Source: Arthrobotrys musiformis
Taxonomy: Eukaryota > Ascomycota > Orbiliomycetes > Orbiliales > Orbiliaceae
Assembly (NCBI GenBank): GCA_036971715.1
Contig: JAVHJL010000011.1
Span: forward strand, 248,001 to 312,000
DNA length: 64,000 nt
Direction: 5' to 3'
How positions within the stretch are numbered: position 1 is the stretch's first letter; every line of letters begins with the position of its first letter. A model generated the notes under the pieces. It saw only the letters and a list, made by a program, of their open reading frames with translations, was not told where the DNA came from and ran no database searches. The translations under genes were made by a program, and so were the position numbers. Positions 22,977 to 34,387 of the stretch are shown in pieces.

Positions 22977-23675
22977 TTGGATTTTATCCCTCTAGGGAGC
23001 TTTGATTTGGAGAGATTGTCTGATAAAGAGGGTTGGTTACTGGTAGACGTTGTGGGTGAAGATATCGGTGTGTATGTTGTCGTAGGTGGTATTTTGTCGT
23101 ATGAAGTTGGTGTCTACACATTGCATCCAGAAGACCCCAGAGCCCACCGCATGTGGCACAACCCACATATCGTCTCGGATTCCTATGCTCACGGCCCACA
23201 AACTATTTCCCCCGGAAAACTTCACAGATTCGACTGCACCGTTTGCTCACATTGAATTGGTCTATTTTAATATAATTTCAATAAAAACGCTTCCCAGAGA
23301 GACGCTCTGAAATATCGTTTAAATTTGTATGTTCATTGCGTATGTTCGCCAGAAATCTATTTAAATTTATAAATGAAAAATGGCTACAAATTCCAACATG
23401 AAGGACGGCAACATCTTGCTCCCTTCCAGGAACCCCTCACCAATACAATCGTCAGCTACCAGTCGACGCCCGGCCATCTCGAGAGACTTATATTCGGGTC
23501 CAGGAAGGTCCTCGGTTTACCTTATATACGACCAGCTCTAGCTATATAAAGAGTTTCGAAATATAGATCTCGAGATCCCGGCATTACCCAGGTACCAGGT
23601 ATACTGCATATATAGTCTCGGCAGTCACTATATATATAAGCCTTACCACAGCGCCCAGCAGCTGCAGCAAGCACA
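22977..23675. other. Divergent promoter region
   Basis: About 0.7 kb between two divergently transcribed orphan genes. TATATATAAG at 23631-23640 lies 36-45 nt upstream of the ATG at 23676. No other supported feature. Confidence 0.5.
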
Positions 23676-24353
23676 ATGGGCCGTGTTTACCACTGGAATG
23701 AGGTAGAGATGTGCCCCAAGCGAGAGGTATGATATATTCAATTTCCCTTCTTATTGGGACTCATGATGCTAATATCGCAATGGGAGTGCAGCAACTCAAA
23801 GAGGGTATGAGACGCTTGGTATCTGCCATCCAGATGTTCCGAACCGCTCTGGTCAGCACGAGGGCATATTTTACCCAGACGGTCTATCCGACTCCTGCTG
23901 AAGGGCTGCAGGCCCACCACCAGCTTGTTTTCCAAACTGTACGTCTAGATCTCTATACCCATTTCTAATTGGTGTATTATCGAAGCCGTATAGCTCTAAT
24001 ACGTATGGGAAACGCAGTCCGTTGCACTGCACACGCAAAATCGCATAATCTCCCAAGCGGCAAAACTAATCCGCTACGTCCGTCGCACACACTACGACAG
24101 ACAGACCCAAAGATGGGACGACGAAGATCTCAAAACTCTCTCCCTCGATCTCCACGAGCAGGTCACCGACTGCACCAAGGAGAACCAGGAGATGTTGGAC
24201 GAGATGGGCACCAAGTTTTCCGTTCAGATCCGTTACTATGATGCGAATGGAAACGAGGAAGTTGGTGTTCGTCAAGGTACCATGGATAACATTCTCGAGA
24301 ATGGAATGCAGGAGAGGCGGGTCGATAGTCTCACTACTGAATATAGGTTTTGA
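23676..24353 (+). CDS. Orphan helical protein, probable member of the gene block
   Basis: Exons 23676..23726, 23792..23938 and 24018..24353 give about 177 residues. Introns are 65 and 79 nt (donors GTATGA and GTACGT; TGCTAAT branch in the first), both phase 0. The product reads MGRVYHWNEVEMCPKRE, then helical segments (QLKEGMRRLVSAIQMFRTAL), then exon 3 with HTQNRIISQAAKLIRYVRR and LSLDLHEQVTDCTKENQEML. The intron placement after a hydrophobic helix end (HHQLVFQT) and the helix that opens exon 3 resemble the neighbouring orphan genes. The pieces are so short that only splicing reveals the gene. No known domain or signal peptide. Confidence 0.65.
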
Positions 24354-25169
24354 ATTGGATATTATAGCCTTTATCTTGCGGCCGGGGGTCCGTCATCAAT
24401 GCGGCGTTTCCGGTTTCTTTTATCGAGAGAAAACAAAGTTGGACATATTCTTTCCGGGAGGCATGTCACACTTTTTGCTATGTCTCTATTGCATTAACTA
24501 GAATCTGAAAGTTTGATGGGTAGCTCTAGTTTCTTCTGTACTCTTTTACCTCGACCCCCCTCCTTACCCTCCATCAAGCTTACCCAATTTTGTACTTAAG
24601 AAAGGGACTTACATATAAGCCTTAAAATGTTCCAAGCTTTTCAAAGACCTAAATCAAAATCAATTAGCACAAGATAACTTTATTAGGGTCGATGATGTCG
24701 TTAAGCTCGAAAACCTTCTCCTATACGCTGAGTGAATCGTCGTCGGAGGGGAATTGAAATTGAATGATCCCGCGCTCCCCAATGATGACTATAGCCTTGA
24801 CAGCTCTACCACCCCGGCTCTTTATACTCAGATACCGCCATGATGATAGTGCCCTTGCAGCAAGCACCATGTTCTGCGCTCCCACTCTTCCGCCTCGTGT
24901 AAATATGAATTTCCTCCCCGCTGCACAGGCTTTGTAGAATCGTAGTAATAACGTATATGGGGCTTTAGCCCTCAGTGCGGTACTAAATCGGAAGAGATCC
25001 GTTTCACTGACTTCCATTTCCTCCCACCATCAAACTTCCATCCTGATCTCAATCACCATCTCCTCACTCTCCCATTCATCATCTACACCATCATCACCTT
25101 CACCATCCTTTCACCACCGAGTATCCATCATTTTCGTACCGAGTAAGACGTAGATACCATCGATTCAAG
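24354..25169. other. Intergenic with CATC-rich leader
   Basis: About 0.8 kb. The last 90 bp before the ATG at 25170 is a C/A/T-rich leader with repeated CATC and CACC words (25070-25135). A 98-codon minus-strand frame at 24721-25017 has no support. Confidence 0.5.
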
Positions 25170-28100
25170 ATGGGTAAGACAAAGAAGGCCAAGGCGAAAG
25201 CCAAACGCGAGAAGAAGCTGCAGGAGAGGATCGAAGCGCTTGCTGAACCGGGTATGTTGACCTTCCTCCCTTGGTTGTTTGATATCTGGAGCCTCCGTCG
25301 TGGTTGATTGATACTGGGGGATTCTTGCGACATCAACCCCATGTCCGCCATATTCAACTCTCATGGGAGAGCTTGCTAACGATAAGCGGTTGTACAATTG
25401 TAGCTCTCGCTCCTGCCCCGCAAGAAGAATCGGAGTCTGAAGAAGACCAAGAGGGAGCAGGCCCATCCGGCCAACCTCTACCTTTCAGGCAAAGAGCCCG
25501 TAGCCCTCTCAATCCTATGCCGCCGCCGCCGCCACGCATGCAGCGTTATGTTCAAGAAACTCCTGCTGATAGGCGTCGAAAAGAGCTATCGTTTTCCTGG
25601 GAAAGAGCTATGAGCATTGCGATGCGTAAAGAACCGGATCCTGCCACGGGGCACAGAGTAGTTACCGAAGACGAAGTATTTGGAAGAAATCTTACCCCTG
25701 AAGAAAAAAACGAATTGCTGCGGTTTTTGGACGAAGAGAATATTACTGTAGACCGGGTTCCATATCAGGGTCCTCCGCTACCAAGCACTGAAACGGATTC
25801 GGCTGCTGTTGATCGTACTGCTGCTCGTAGTACTCAGAGCTCTGGAGATGAAGTTAGTCGTCGTGAGATGCTGCCTGGACGAAGGCCACTCTTTCGCGGG
25901 CCGCTTGAGGGCCACCCGGGCTCATTTCGTAGACCAATTGTTGATGCAAACGACCCGATATTGGCAGCAGCAAAGCGAGAATACGATATTAGTCGCGGAA
26001 GAATCCCCAAACCAGTCTCGGCGCCTGTTCCTGAGCCACCATCTCGACTGCCCGAGCCAGAACAGGTAGACGACAGCAACAAAACCAACACCGCTCAGCG
26101 CCCTCTTCCCTTTTTTTTCAAGCAACCACCTCCCCAAGCTCCATCATCATCGTCATCACCATCTTCATCATCTCGTCCTCATCCTCATCCTGCTCACAAG
26201 AAATCATTCTCCCCTTCATTCATCGCTGGTTTCCTTGCAGCTGATCTCGATCAAGCTACTTCTCCTGAAGTTACCCGACTTTTGCTTCCAAACCGAGATC
26301 GCGAGCTAGCTGGAAAACTCAGAGCTGAAATCATCACTATGTCGGAATACGTTGCTGCATTCCAACAAGGTCCCTTGGACCCAGACCTCGAAGCTGAACT
26401 CACCGCACAAGCCATTGCCTCTCGCGATAGGTTTAACGCTCTCATGACGAACCAGTCACCAGAATACCTCGCTGGATTTCTTGATGCCACCCAACTCTCG
26501 GTCCATCTCGAACAAATTGCTTCTGCAAAGCAAGCTGCCGCCGCCATCAATGCAGGTATCAGAGTCCGACCTCCCCAAGAAAGTCCTGATGACAATACTT
26601 CTTCCCTTGAGAAGATTTATAACCTTCGTAAGGAGTTTATCGCCAATATGCTGAAAGCTGCCCCTCATCTTGCCAAAACCCTTTTCGACCATTCTATTGT
26701 TACCGAAGACAGAAGCGTTCGCCTTTGGCTTGAGAATGGTGAAATCCGCTGGGCCACTGAAAGCCCGTTTACTCCATACCCAGAGCTTGAGACGGTGAAA
26801 GGCCGTTTTTCGAGGACCCATGATTGTTCGGGTTGTGACGAGGAAGGCGAGGCCGCATGCCTCAAATGCTTGGAGGAGATGGATTGGGACCAGCTCCTTG
26901 ATTTTGCTCCGACCCTTGGATTTCCGCCAATTAGACGACCAAAGGGGTGGAAGCCCGCCGTTGGTGTAGACGTTGGACCCGAAGTCGAGGCCGAAGAGCC
27001 CACCACCGTTGACGACAGTTCGTTGCTGCTAGAATCCGAAGTTAGCAACATTGGTGCCCAAGATCGTGACGAGGGACTTCAAGACATCGAAGCTCCCATT
27101 GCGCCGGAGGCCGACAAGAAGAAGAAGAAAAGAAACAGGAAGAAGAAGAAGAAGAGTGCCACCGCAAGCACCTCCCAAGCTGGCAACGGGTCCCAGTCAG
27201 CCAATGCTTCTTCCCAGCAGCTAGACGACACTGCCTCCCATTCTGACGAGGGTGAGCACCTCACCAACCCAACTGCCAAGTCCCTCCACGAGCAGTACCA
27301 GGAGTTCCTCCCGACGGTCATTCCCGACGGAGCCACGTTTAAGTATCGTCCCCACGGCCAGCCTGAACGTGAGATATCTGCCCAAGAAATGCGGGACATT
27401 CTCAACGAGGAAGTGCTCCTCTGTGCCGAAGAGGACCCAGAATTTACCACTGCGGTCCTCAAAACCATGATGGCCGAGATCAGCGCCGAGGGTTCCGAGC
27501 CCACCAAGCGTATGGAGGGAGCCACCACTAAGGCTCCCACCGTCGCTTCGGCTGGAAGGGCCCATCCCGCCCAGTCTCAAGCCAAGAAGGGCAAAGAGGG
27601 GGCAGCCAGCAAGAGCGCTGGTATGACCCCTCTCGAGGAATACAACTTGCTGCGCGCCCAACGACTCCAACTGACACTCGGCATCGGCCGTTTCGTCTTG
27701 GAGTCGATTCGGGCCGGGAAACGTCCTTGCTTTGACGTTTCCCTCGACGGGCGCATTGAGTTCGGCCATGCCGATCTCTTGTACCCCGTTCGCATGCACG
27801 GGGGGGGTTCTGGAGCTCCCAACTCCACCGAGGTCAAAATGGTGACCGCCCCTGTCATTAACATTAATGACAGGGAGACGCCAGATATTGGCGGGGGGGT
27901 GGCCGGCTTCATCAGGGACTTTAAGGTCCCTAATCTCCTCGCTATGCAGGAGATGTTCCGTCACGTTGAGGTGACGGAGAAGTCCTCGGTCTCCGAGGCA
28001 AAGGGGAACCCAGTTCCCAAAAACAACAAGGCAGCAGTTGGCGGCTCCCCAGTTCATCTGGGGAGCCAGAAATACAAGATCATGTTGTCGGGGGGCCCGG

Positions 28101-28408
28101 GGGAGGAGGGGGGCTACGAGAGCGTAAGCCCTCTGGCGACAACGATCACCAGGGCTCTGGACACCTGCGAAGACGTCCAGACGTGGGTCCGAACCCATAA
28201 CAGGAACGTCGCAATCCGCGACGTTCTGGGGGACGACCCGCTCTGGCCTGTCGACGCGGGTGTCCCGCGTAGGTCAACGGTCGGTGGGGGTGGCGTTGGT
28301 GGCCAGAGGCGTGGCGGCCCGGTCGCTTCCTCCTCCTCCGGCCTCTCTGAAGAAGTCGGCCCCGAAAGGGTCGCACTCCCCCATGAGGGGTTGGAGTTGG
28401 AGGGGTAG
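25170..28408 (+). CDS. Large orphan protein with Cys cluster, Lys-rich run and GC-rich C-terminal part
   Basis: Exons 25170..25251 and 25404..28408 give about 1028 residues; the intron is 152 nt (donor GTATGT, acceptor TTGTAG). Exon 1 is very basic (MGKTKKAKAKAKREKK). Residues 30-350 are low in complexity with Pro, Ser and acidic stretches. At residues 502-516 a C-x2-C-x7-C-x2-C cluster (CSGCDEEGEAACLKC) could bind zinc. A Lys/Arg run (KKKKKRNRKKKKK) near residue 600 looks like a nuclear or nucleolar signal. The part after about residue 600 uses C/G-ending codons much more heavily than the first part and ends in Gly/Arg and Ser tracts. No family was recognised. The frame stays open into the intron, so an unspliced start near 25304 is the alternative. 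Confidence 0.65.
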
Positions 28409-28417
28409 CCGGCTGCC

Positions 28418-28555
28418 ATGTCGAAGGCCGGGGAGAAAGAGGAGGTGGGCTTAACCGCCCACCTCAAAAAGCTATACGAGTGCCTGGAGGGCGTTGAGGC
28501 CAATAACCGAAAGGTTAAGGCCCTCATCAAAGAGATGCTGGAGGGAAACCTCTAG
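28418..28555 (+). CDS. Small 45-residue ORF just downstream of the large orphan
   Basis: The ATG is 9 nt past the TAG of the preceding gene and the frame runs 45 codons to a TAG. The product is charged and helical in appearance (MSKAGEKEEVGLTAHLKKLY; ANNRKVKALIKEMLEGNL) and shares the C/G-ending codon bias of the upstream gene's 3' half. It may be a separate small protein, a coding tail reached by unseen splicing, or a remnant of the same inserted sequence. Confidence 0.35.
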   Translation: MSKAGEKEEVGLTAHLKKLYECLEGVEANNRKVKALIKEMLEGNL

Positions 28556-29353
28556 AACTCTTGATGGGGTGTCCTAGACCATTTGGTTAGCGGACTCAAC
28601 GTCCTTCCAGAGAGGGGGGAGGGGGTTTTAATCTTTTTTTTTTTTTTTTTACAAAATCTTTTAACGCACCGAGAGTCCCCAATGGGGGGACTTACCAATG
28701 ATAAATTTTTTTTTTTTTTATACCGTCGTCCATCCGTAGGCTTGTTCACCGTGATTGTATGTGTGCATATGTAGCTTTGTAGTGTATCGTAATTCCCCGG
28801 ATGGTGTTCCGTACGCCTTCCCACCGACCCGATCGATAAGATGACAAGGAAAGGAGATGAAGACGACATCCAATACTATTGCCAAGAGTGCTCGCAATAT
28901 TCTTTTCCTGGCCACGTTATATTAACTGTTACTTTATGGGAAAGCCATGTGGTTTAGTATAAATCATCCATATATAAATTGCCTAATTGGATAGCGTGTA
29001 ACATAGAGCACGACCCGTTACCAGGAATACATGAATTTGGTGTATATGACAGCTTCGAACTCAGACCCACTATGCCCCCCGCTCCCCGTTCCTACCCCAA
29101 TCGCGATGCGGCCCCGATGCCTGGCCAGCCAGTTGTGAAAATGTCTATGAATACTTTATTTCCCATCAGCGGCTTTCAGAGGAATTCGAAGTGCCCGCAG
29201 CTTCTGATCCTCAAGAACATCAATCAGTTCATCCATCCTTCCATCCACCTACGTTCCAACCTTCCAACGTTCGAATTCCAATATCCCAATCTCATTCATC
29301 TTCCCAGAAGCACTAATCCCAGGATCAGGCTTCCTATCTAAACTCATTCCCAC
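28556..29353. other. Intergenic with poly-T tracts and a CATC-rich leader
   Basis: About 0.8 kb. It holds T tracts at 28634-28650 and 28706-28719 with a small hairpin between them, then a C/A/T-rich leader (29215-29330, with repeated CATCC words) in front of the ATG at 29354. A 120-codon frame here (28979-29341) is not supported. Confidence 0.5.
28674..28692. repeat. Hairpin between two poly-T tracts
   Basis: AGTCCCC (28674-28680) and GGGGACT (28686-28692) are complementary with a 5-nt loop. T17 precedes (28634-28650) and T14 follows (28706-28719). Role unknown. Confidence 0.6.
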
Positions 29354-30619
29354 ATGACAGCATTCCGCTTCGCCAACCCTGAAATGTTCGAAAAAATCTT
29401 CAGCAAAAAGCCTCGGGAGCAGGGCGAGTCCCTCAAACCTGAGCAGGTCCTCACCTCAGAATTGGAAGACCGCATCGTCACTTACACGGCCCGATGTAAA
29501 GCGTTCGATTCAGAATGCGGGCCCAGGCCCCGACTATGCGAGATCGACTTCTTTGACTTTTGGTTGATTTTCTTCAATGACCTCAAGATCAATAAAGCAA
29601 AAGTCGACGATGTTCCTGCGGACTCGCAATTCCGCAAGCTTCTTCCCTTACACGAGGCTGTCGATGGGGTTTTTCCACCACCTTGGAGCTGTAGCGATCA
29701 AGAGAGGTGGGCCTATCAGTTAAAAGATATCCCTCTACCCAAAGAGCAGAATATGTACACGATGCTCCGTTATCCGATGATGGAATTTCATTGCATAACG
29801 GTCTACCACTACATGAAGTATATCAGCTCGAGACACGACTCTGAGGTGACTGTTGACCTCCATCGCTTGTTGTATGCGGTAAGCTCTGCAACTCTATCCC
29901 TGGCTTCTTCCCCCTCCTTCTTCCTCGTTTTCCTCCCAAAATGACTGCTTCAATTGTCTGATATAAATGGATAGAAATCGTGTCTCGAGGATATCGACAA
30001 CATATTTCAGCGAACGATCGACTTCGTTTCCCAGGATCTGATGACGGGTAAAATGATCAAAGACTGGTGGAAATTCGGCAAAGGCGACCGCTCCAAAGAG
30101 CAAAAGATGTGGCTCGGCCAGTATTTGACTTTTTACCGCAACAACATTAAGGTCATGAGGGAGTGCTTCGATAGCATCCTCAACACCCTGTTCCCATTTG
30201 GAGAGGACGCAGAGGAGCAACATGCCCCTCTCAGTGCCTGGAAATTTTCCCAGAGATACGAGTGCTTCCTCACTAACCGCCTGGACTGGGAATTTCACGA
30301 TCCGTTTACTAAATTCCTCGAACCGTTTGCGATTAAGGAATACCCCGATGAGATGGAGTACCGAAAATACGTTTGGAAATGCGGTGGGAGTACCTCCATC
30401 GCTGAAAAGGTTTATATTCAGGCCAAAAGGGGGGGGCCTTCAACTTTGCATGAAAAGCCTATGCTCCTCAGCGAAGCCAATAAAGCGAGAAGTCGTCGTA
30501 GTGATGGTTGGGTTCAGAATAGGAATGGTGAGGACCATTGGCAGATTAGGAAGCGTGCCGCGGCTCTGGAGGCATTCTATAGAGAATGGCCGTTTCCTCT
30601 CGGCTGGGAGAGGTCCTGA
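29354..30619 (+). CDS. Orphan helical protein, core member of the gene block
   Basis: Exons 29354..29878 and 29975..30619 give about 389 residues; the intron is 96 nt (donor GTAAGC, acceptor TAG), phase 0 after HRLLYA. No signal peptide or known domain. Exon 1 has aromatic-rich stretches (EIDFFDFWLIFFNDLK; MMEFHCITVYHYMKYISS). Exon 2 opens KSCLEDIDNIFQRTIDF and continues KFGKGDRSKEQKMWL and NNIKVM. These align with KDMTYKLVPIIQREIDM, KLGRGIKERTVWL and GHIRVF right after the equivalent intron of the gene at 34388, so the two are almost certainly paralogs. The end is Arg/Trp-rich (RKRAAALEAFYREWPF). Function unknown. Confidence 0.75.
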
Positions 30620-32419
30620 GCTGACTCCCCATTGCCTGATGTAGGGGAAATGCCTTTCCCCCTCTACGATGCTTGTCTTTAGCTTTTAGCCGTGTATCTC
30701 AAGCTGCACATCTTTGGAAAGGAAGTGAAGGGCCGCTATGCATATAGGATGCATTTTACTCTCTCTCTTTAAGGGTGGATGTGCCGTGCGCATCTTGCTT
30801 TGTACTTAAGGCTTCCCCTCGAATCCTGTGGCAGGAAATCGTCTCATGGCAGAAGGCAGGCGAAGACAGTATACTCGTCATTGAGACGGAACAGGTTCGT
30901 GGGAATTTAGCACGCACCTAGCTATGTCTGGGAGTGGACGCCGGTAACGCCAAACCCAAACCCGAATATTCATTGAATCAAATCAGGAATTTTTTGAGAA
31001 TTGACCATTTCACGCACTTGTCGTTATGATCATACGATATCCCGGGCCGAGATCCTGCTCGTGATACCCTTGTGCCCCGGCACTAATACTAAGGAACCAT
31101 GGCCGTGCAAGGCAGTGAGACCTACTTACGGCCTAGCCTTTTCGGAGGTTCGTGACATCTTTAATATAGATACCCATTGCTTCTTACAAAACCCATCCCT
31201 ACCCTCAAACTAGACACATTCCCGAATTAAGCATACCCACCTACGTATACAATACATCCTAGCTCACGCTTTAGATCTATAGAGTGTGATACCTTCCTAA
31301 GTCGGACCTAGATCTAGATCGATCTTGTGACACCACGAACGTAGATCCAACAAAGCCTTTATCCGCAACTACAGATAGACAACAGTATCCCATCTCAGCC
31401 TGATAAATTTATTCATGATAGCCCTGGCGTAATACCAATTGTCAATTTCCATTGAAGGGAACCTTTTAAATTTCGGCTCTTTAGTTTATTAAATCTTCTC
31501 TCACGTAGATAGTATATTTCACGATACACATAGTGTTTTACCTCGAGTACTCAAATAGCACTTTCTTCTTAGCTCAACTAAAATACAACACGTTAGCTAG
31601 AATAATAGCATCGACAGTATATATTAGTCTCGAGAGTAATATTGATGGCGAGGACTCTTATACAGCTCCTGTTGGAGTAACAGATTCTAGAGGTGCTGGA
31701 ACTTCCAGAGGTATTTCCACTGTCGAGAGCAGTCGTAAATTGAAAGTCTCTGTGTAGCAGAATATCCGGTTTCAAAGGTTTATTATAAAGAATCTCTTGA
31801 ATCGCTTTCTTCGGATCCAGTTCAAGAAAAGTAGGGATAAGTGAAGGTATTTCCAGCAGATTCGAAGAATTATTCGAGGTGGCACCTGCCTGAAGTCTTG
31901 GCACACCTATAAAGGGCAATTTCTCACCGAATTATTCCTCCAAAACCTTTCCTCCTACACCTTCCCACCTCCCACAGCTCCCATCATCGACGCCTCATCT
32001 CATCAATTCATCATCAATTCATCATCTCTTATCGCTCATCTTCCATCTCCCGTCACTGATCAATCCTCTCCTGCTATATAATCCTATATTATCCTCTGTC
32101 TTCCTCTGTTGTCCTCTGTCGTCCTCTTCTATCCTCTGTTGTCCTCTATCATCCTCTATCATCCTCTATCATCCTCTATCATCCTCTCCTATCCTCCATC
32201 ATCCTCTATATATATCTTTCTTCGTGCAATTCTCCGTTTCGTTCGTCGTTTTCTTGCAGCGTTTCCGTCTCGCTTTTTTGTCAATTGATCGTTCAAGTTT
32301 TGATTTTTGGTATGTAGATTCATTGACTATCCTCGGGAAACTTGGTATCTCCAAGATGTCTGGTGGAATCGATGAAATCCATCGTCGATTGAGCTAACTC
32401 GTCGAAGAGGATAGCTACA
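30620..32419. other. Intergenic with pyrimidine-rich tandem repeat leader
   Basis: About 1.8 kb. The first 1.3 kb shows only unsupported short frames. From about 31930 to 32250 it becomes a C/T-rich leader region with CATC words and then tandem TCCTCTATCA-like repeats, upstream of the ATG at 32420. Confidence 0.55.
32085..32215. repeat. Degenerate 10-bp tandem repeat (TCCTCTATCA)
   Basis: About a dozen copies of TCCTCTNTCN-like units, the central four or so nearly identical (TCCTCTATCA), forming a purely pyrimidine-biased top strand. It lies 205-335 nt upstream of the ATG at 32420 and is probably in the promoter or leader. Confidence 0.8.
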
Positions 32420-33324
32420 ATGTCTGCTGATCAGTCTCTCTCAAACTCCCAGCGAGCTGATCTCGTAAACCAGATGCTACTGCGTCTGCAGCAAACTGTT
32501 GATCAAATCAATGATGGAGATGTCACTCGGTATGTAGTTTAGTGGTGTTTCCGTTGAAGAGTCTGAAGAAGTGTCGGTTAGTTATGATAAACTTAACTAA
32601 CGTTTAAGGTACAGAGCGGATAATACGCTGGACACGTCTCTAGACAATGTCACACCAGCCACAACGGCCAGCCCGTCTGTCCCTGCCAAAGTCGTGCAAC
32701 CCACCTGGTGGGATATTGTCCTCGAGGAGGCACTGGACCCTAAATGGACAATCAGGAACAAGGAGCGTGCGGAAATCATCGCTGCCTACAAGAAATACCT
32801 TTTGTCGCTGTCTTTGGCCTGTCAAGCATACGTCAACGCCACTGCACACGAACAGGATCCCAAAAATTTGAGATTCCCAGGTCTACAGATCCCTCCGCCC
32901 CTGCATAACTACTTCCCCAAAGAGCACTTTATCCCTACTTTGAGGATCCCTAATGCCCGCGACTTCCAAAACCCTCCTGAGGACGGTCCAAAACTTGAAC
33001 GGCCGGACACGACGAAGTTGCCTACGTTCGGTTTGATCAATTTCTGGGTTGAACAGTTCATCGATCTGAAGATGCGTTGGGTACCTTACCTCGAAACCAT
33101 CACAAAGGATCAGATCATCTATCTGGTATGTAATCAACAATCCTTCTGGAAACCTTAACGTGGGTTTCAGTACAACTAACATTATCGGTTAGTCATACGC
33201 ATTCGCGAAAGTCGGCGCGGAGCTTCAACGTCTTCGTGGGCTTCTGGAGGAAGAGACGAGCAAAGACATCGTTCGAGACTCTCTTTTCGGCCCCCACGGT
33301 TGCGACCGCTCCATTTTCGCCTAG
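32420..33324 (+). CDS. Orphan helical protein, probable member of the gene block
   Basis: Exons 32420..32529, 32609..33125 and 33193..33324 give about 252 residues. Introns are 79 nt (donor GTATGT, CTTAACTAAC branch) and 67 nt (donor GTATGT, acceptor GTTAG); the second is phase 0. Exon 1 is a helix with NSQRADLVNQMLLRLQQTVD. Exon 2 has PTWWDIVLEEALDPKWTIRN and FPGLQIPPPLHNYFPKEHF, and ends FWVEQFIDLKMRWV then ITKDQIIYL. Exon 3 opens SYAFAKVGAELQRLRGLLEE. The aromatic helix before a phase-0 intron and the amphipathic helix after it match the architecture of the genes at 29354 and 34388, although residue identity is low. No known domain. Confidence 0.7.
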
Positions 33325-34387
33325 GCTGCGGAATGTTACAGCGATCATAAATTGGTCCGAGAGACCATTCAACGACGCTTCCTTCAAAAGGCTTCCTGAA
33401 CTGAGTCCAGTTCGTTTGGTTTGCTCCTTTCTCTTTGAGCTCTCTTGTTGAGCATCAAAGTTTCCATCTTCGCTCCTAGCTTTTTCTTTAGGGACTTCTA
33501 TCTCGGTTTTTCTGATTTCAAGTTTTTCTGGTGCCATGGGATTTCTCTTGCACTCGTTCTCGTCATTCAGCTTCCTACTTTGTTTTTCATATCTACATTT
33601 TCCTATTTTGTCAGAAGGAGGGTTTTTCGCAACCGGATCTTAGCCTGCTTCACGCATTGATCGTTCTTGCTTCGGTCTCGATTTTGCTGTTTCTTCCGAT
33701 TCTCTTCGTGGGTGGATTCTATATACTATCATGTATTTAATCCTATCTCTCCGTTGCTTTCCATCAAAACAACGAGAGAACCAATCCTGCTTTCTGCCGA
33801 TGCTTGATCTAAGCTTCATAGTTGACATGATGTCTTTGATCATTCGGATTCGGATTGCAGGAGATCCCATCCTGATATTGAGAATTGAGCTTTGTTATTG
33901 TGGAATACTGATCTCTGGATGTTGACTGTGACTTAAGCTCGCGCTTTTTGCAACATGGCTACGCCTATTCTGGGTTCCTTCTCCGAATTGATGAAGTCAG
34001 ATTGACGGGATCGAATTGTCGACCTGGTTCTGGTCAGTCTTGATGAGTATGGTATATCCAGTCGAGAGGGATGAATTTGTTGAACTCGGTAGGAGGAGCT
34101 TCGAGCTTTGGTGCATGAAGGTATGTATCGCTAAGACTCTATGTTGACATCAACGACCACGACTAGGATTCCTTTGGAGCCCCGAGACGACATTGTCGAC
34201 GAACATTACCTATTCCCACTCGTGCCATTCCCTCAGGATATCACCAGAGCTACAAAAGATTCTTCGATCCTCTTTCATTATAACCATCATCAACATTTTC
34301 ATCAACATCCTTCATCAAACCATCAATATCCTTCAACATCTCCAACCTTCTAGACTTCCAGCCTTCATCAAAACTATCTCTGCAATC
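33325..34387. other. Intergenic with CATC-rich leader
   Basis: About 1.06 kb. The 120 bp before the ATG at 34388 has repeated CATCAAC and CATCC words (34266-34350). A minus-strand frame of 114 codons (33193-33537) overlaps the last exon of the previous gene and is not supported. Confidence 0.5.

Noticed and set aside
24721..25017. 98-codon minus-strand frame upstream of the large orphan gene
   Set aside because: No family features and no splice extension, and its start lies inside the CATC-rich leader region of the gene on the other strand.
25304..25403. Unspliced start for the large orphan gene within the intron
   Set aside because: The exon at 25170 gives a better ATG, and GTATGT plus TTGTAG signals join it in frame.
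27221..28198. 325-codon antisense frame inside the large orphan gene
   Set aside because: It mirrors the GC-rich codon bias of the sense gene; long antisense frames are expected there.
28979..29341. 120-codon frame upstream of the 29354 gene
   Set aside because: It falls mostly in the C/A/T-rich leader; the encoded Pro/Asn/Ile-rich sequence reflects that composition.
31593..31919. 108-codon minus-strand frame
   Set aside because: No domain and a low-complexity Asn/Ser content; not supported by splice signals.
33193..33537. 114-codon minus-strand frame overlapping the last exon of the 32420 gene
   Set aside because: Charged composition looks protein-like, but it is antisense to a supported exon and has no promoter or homology signal.
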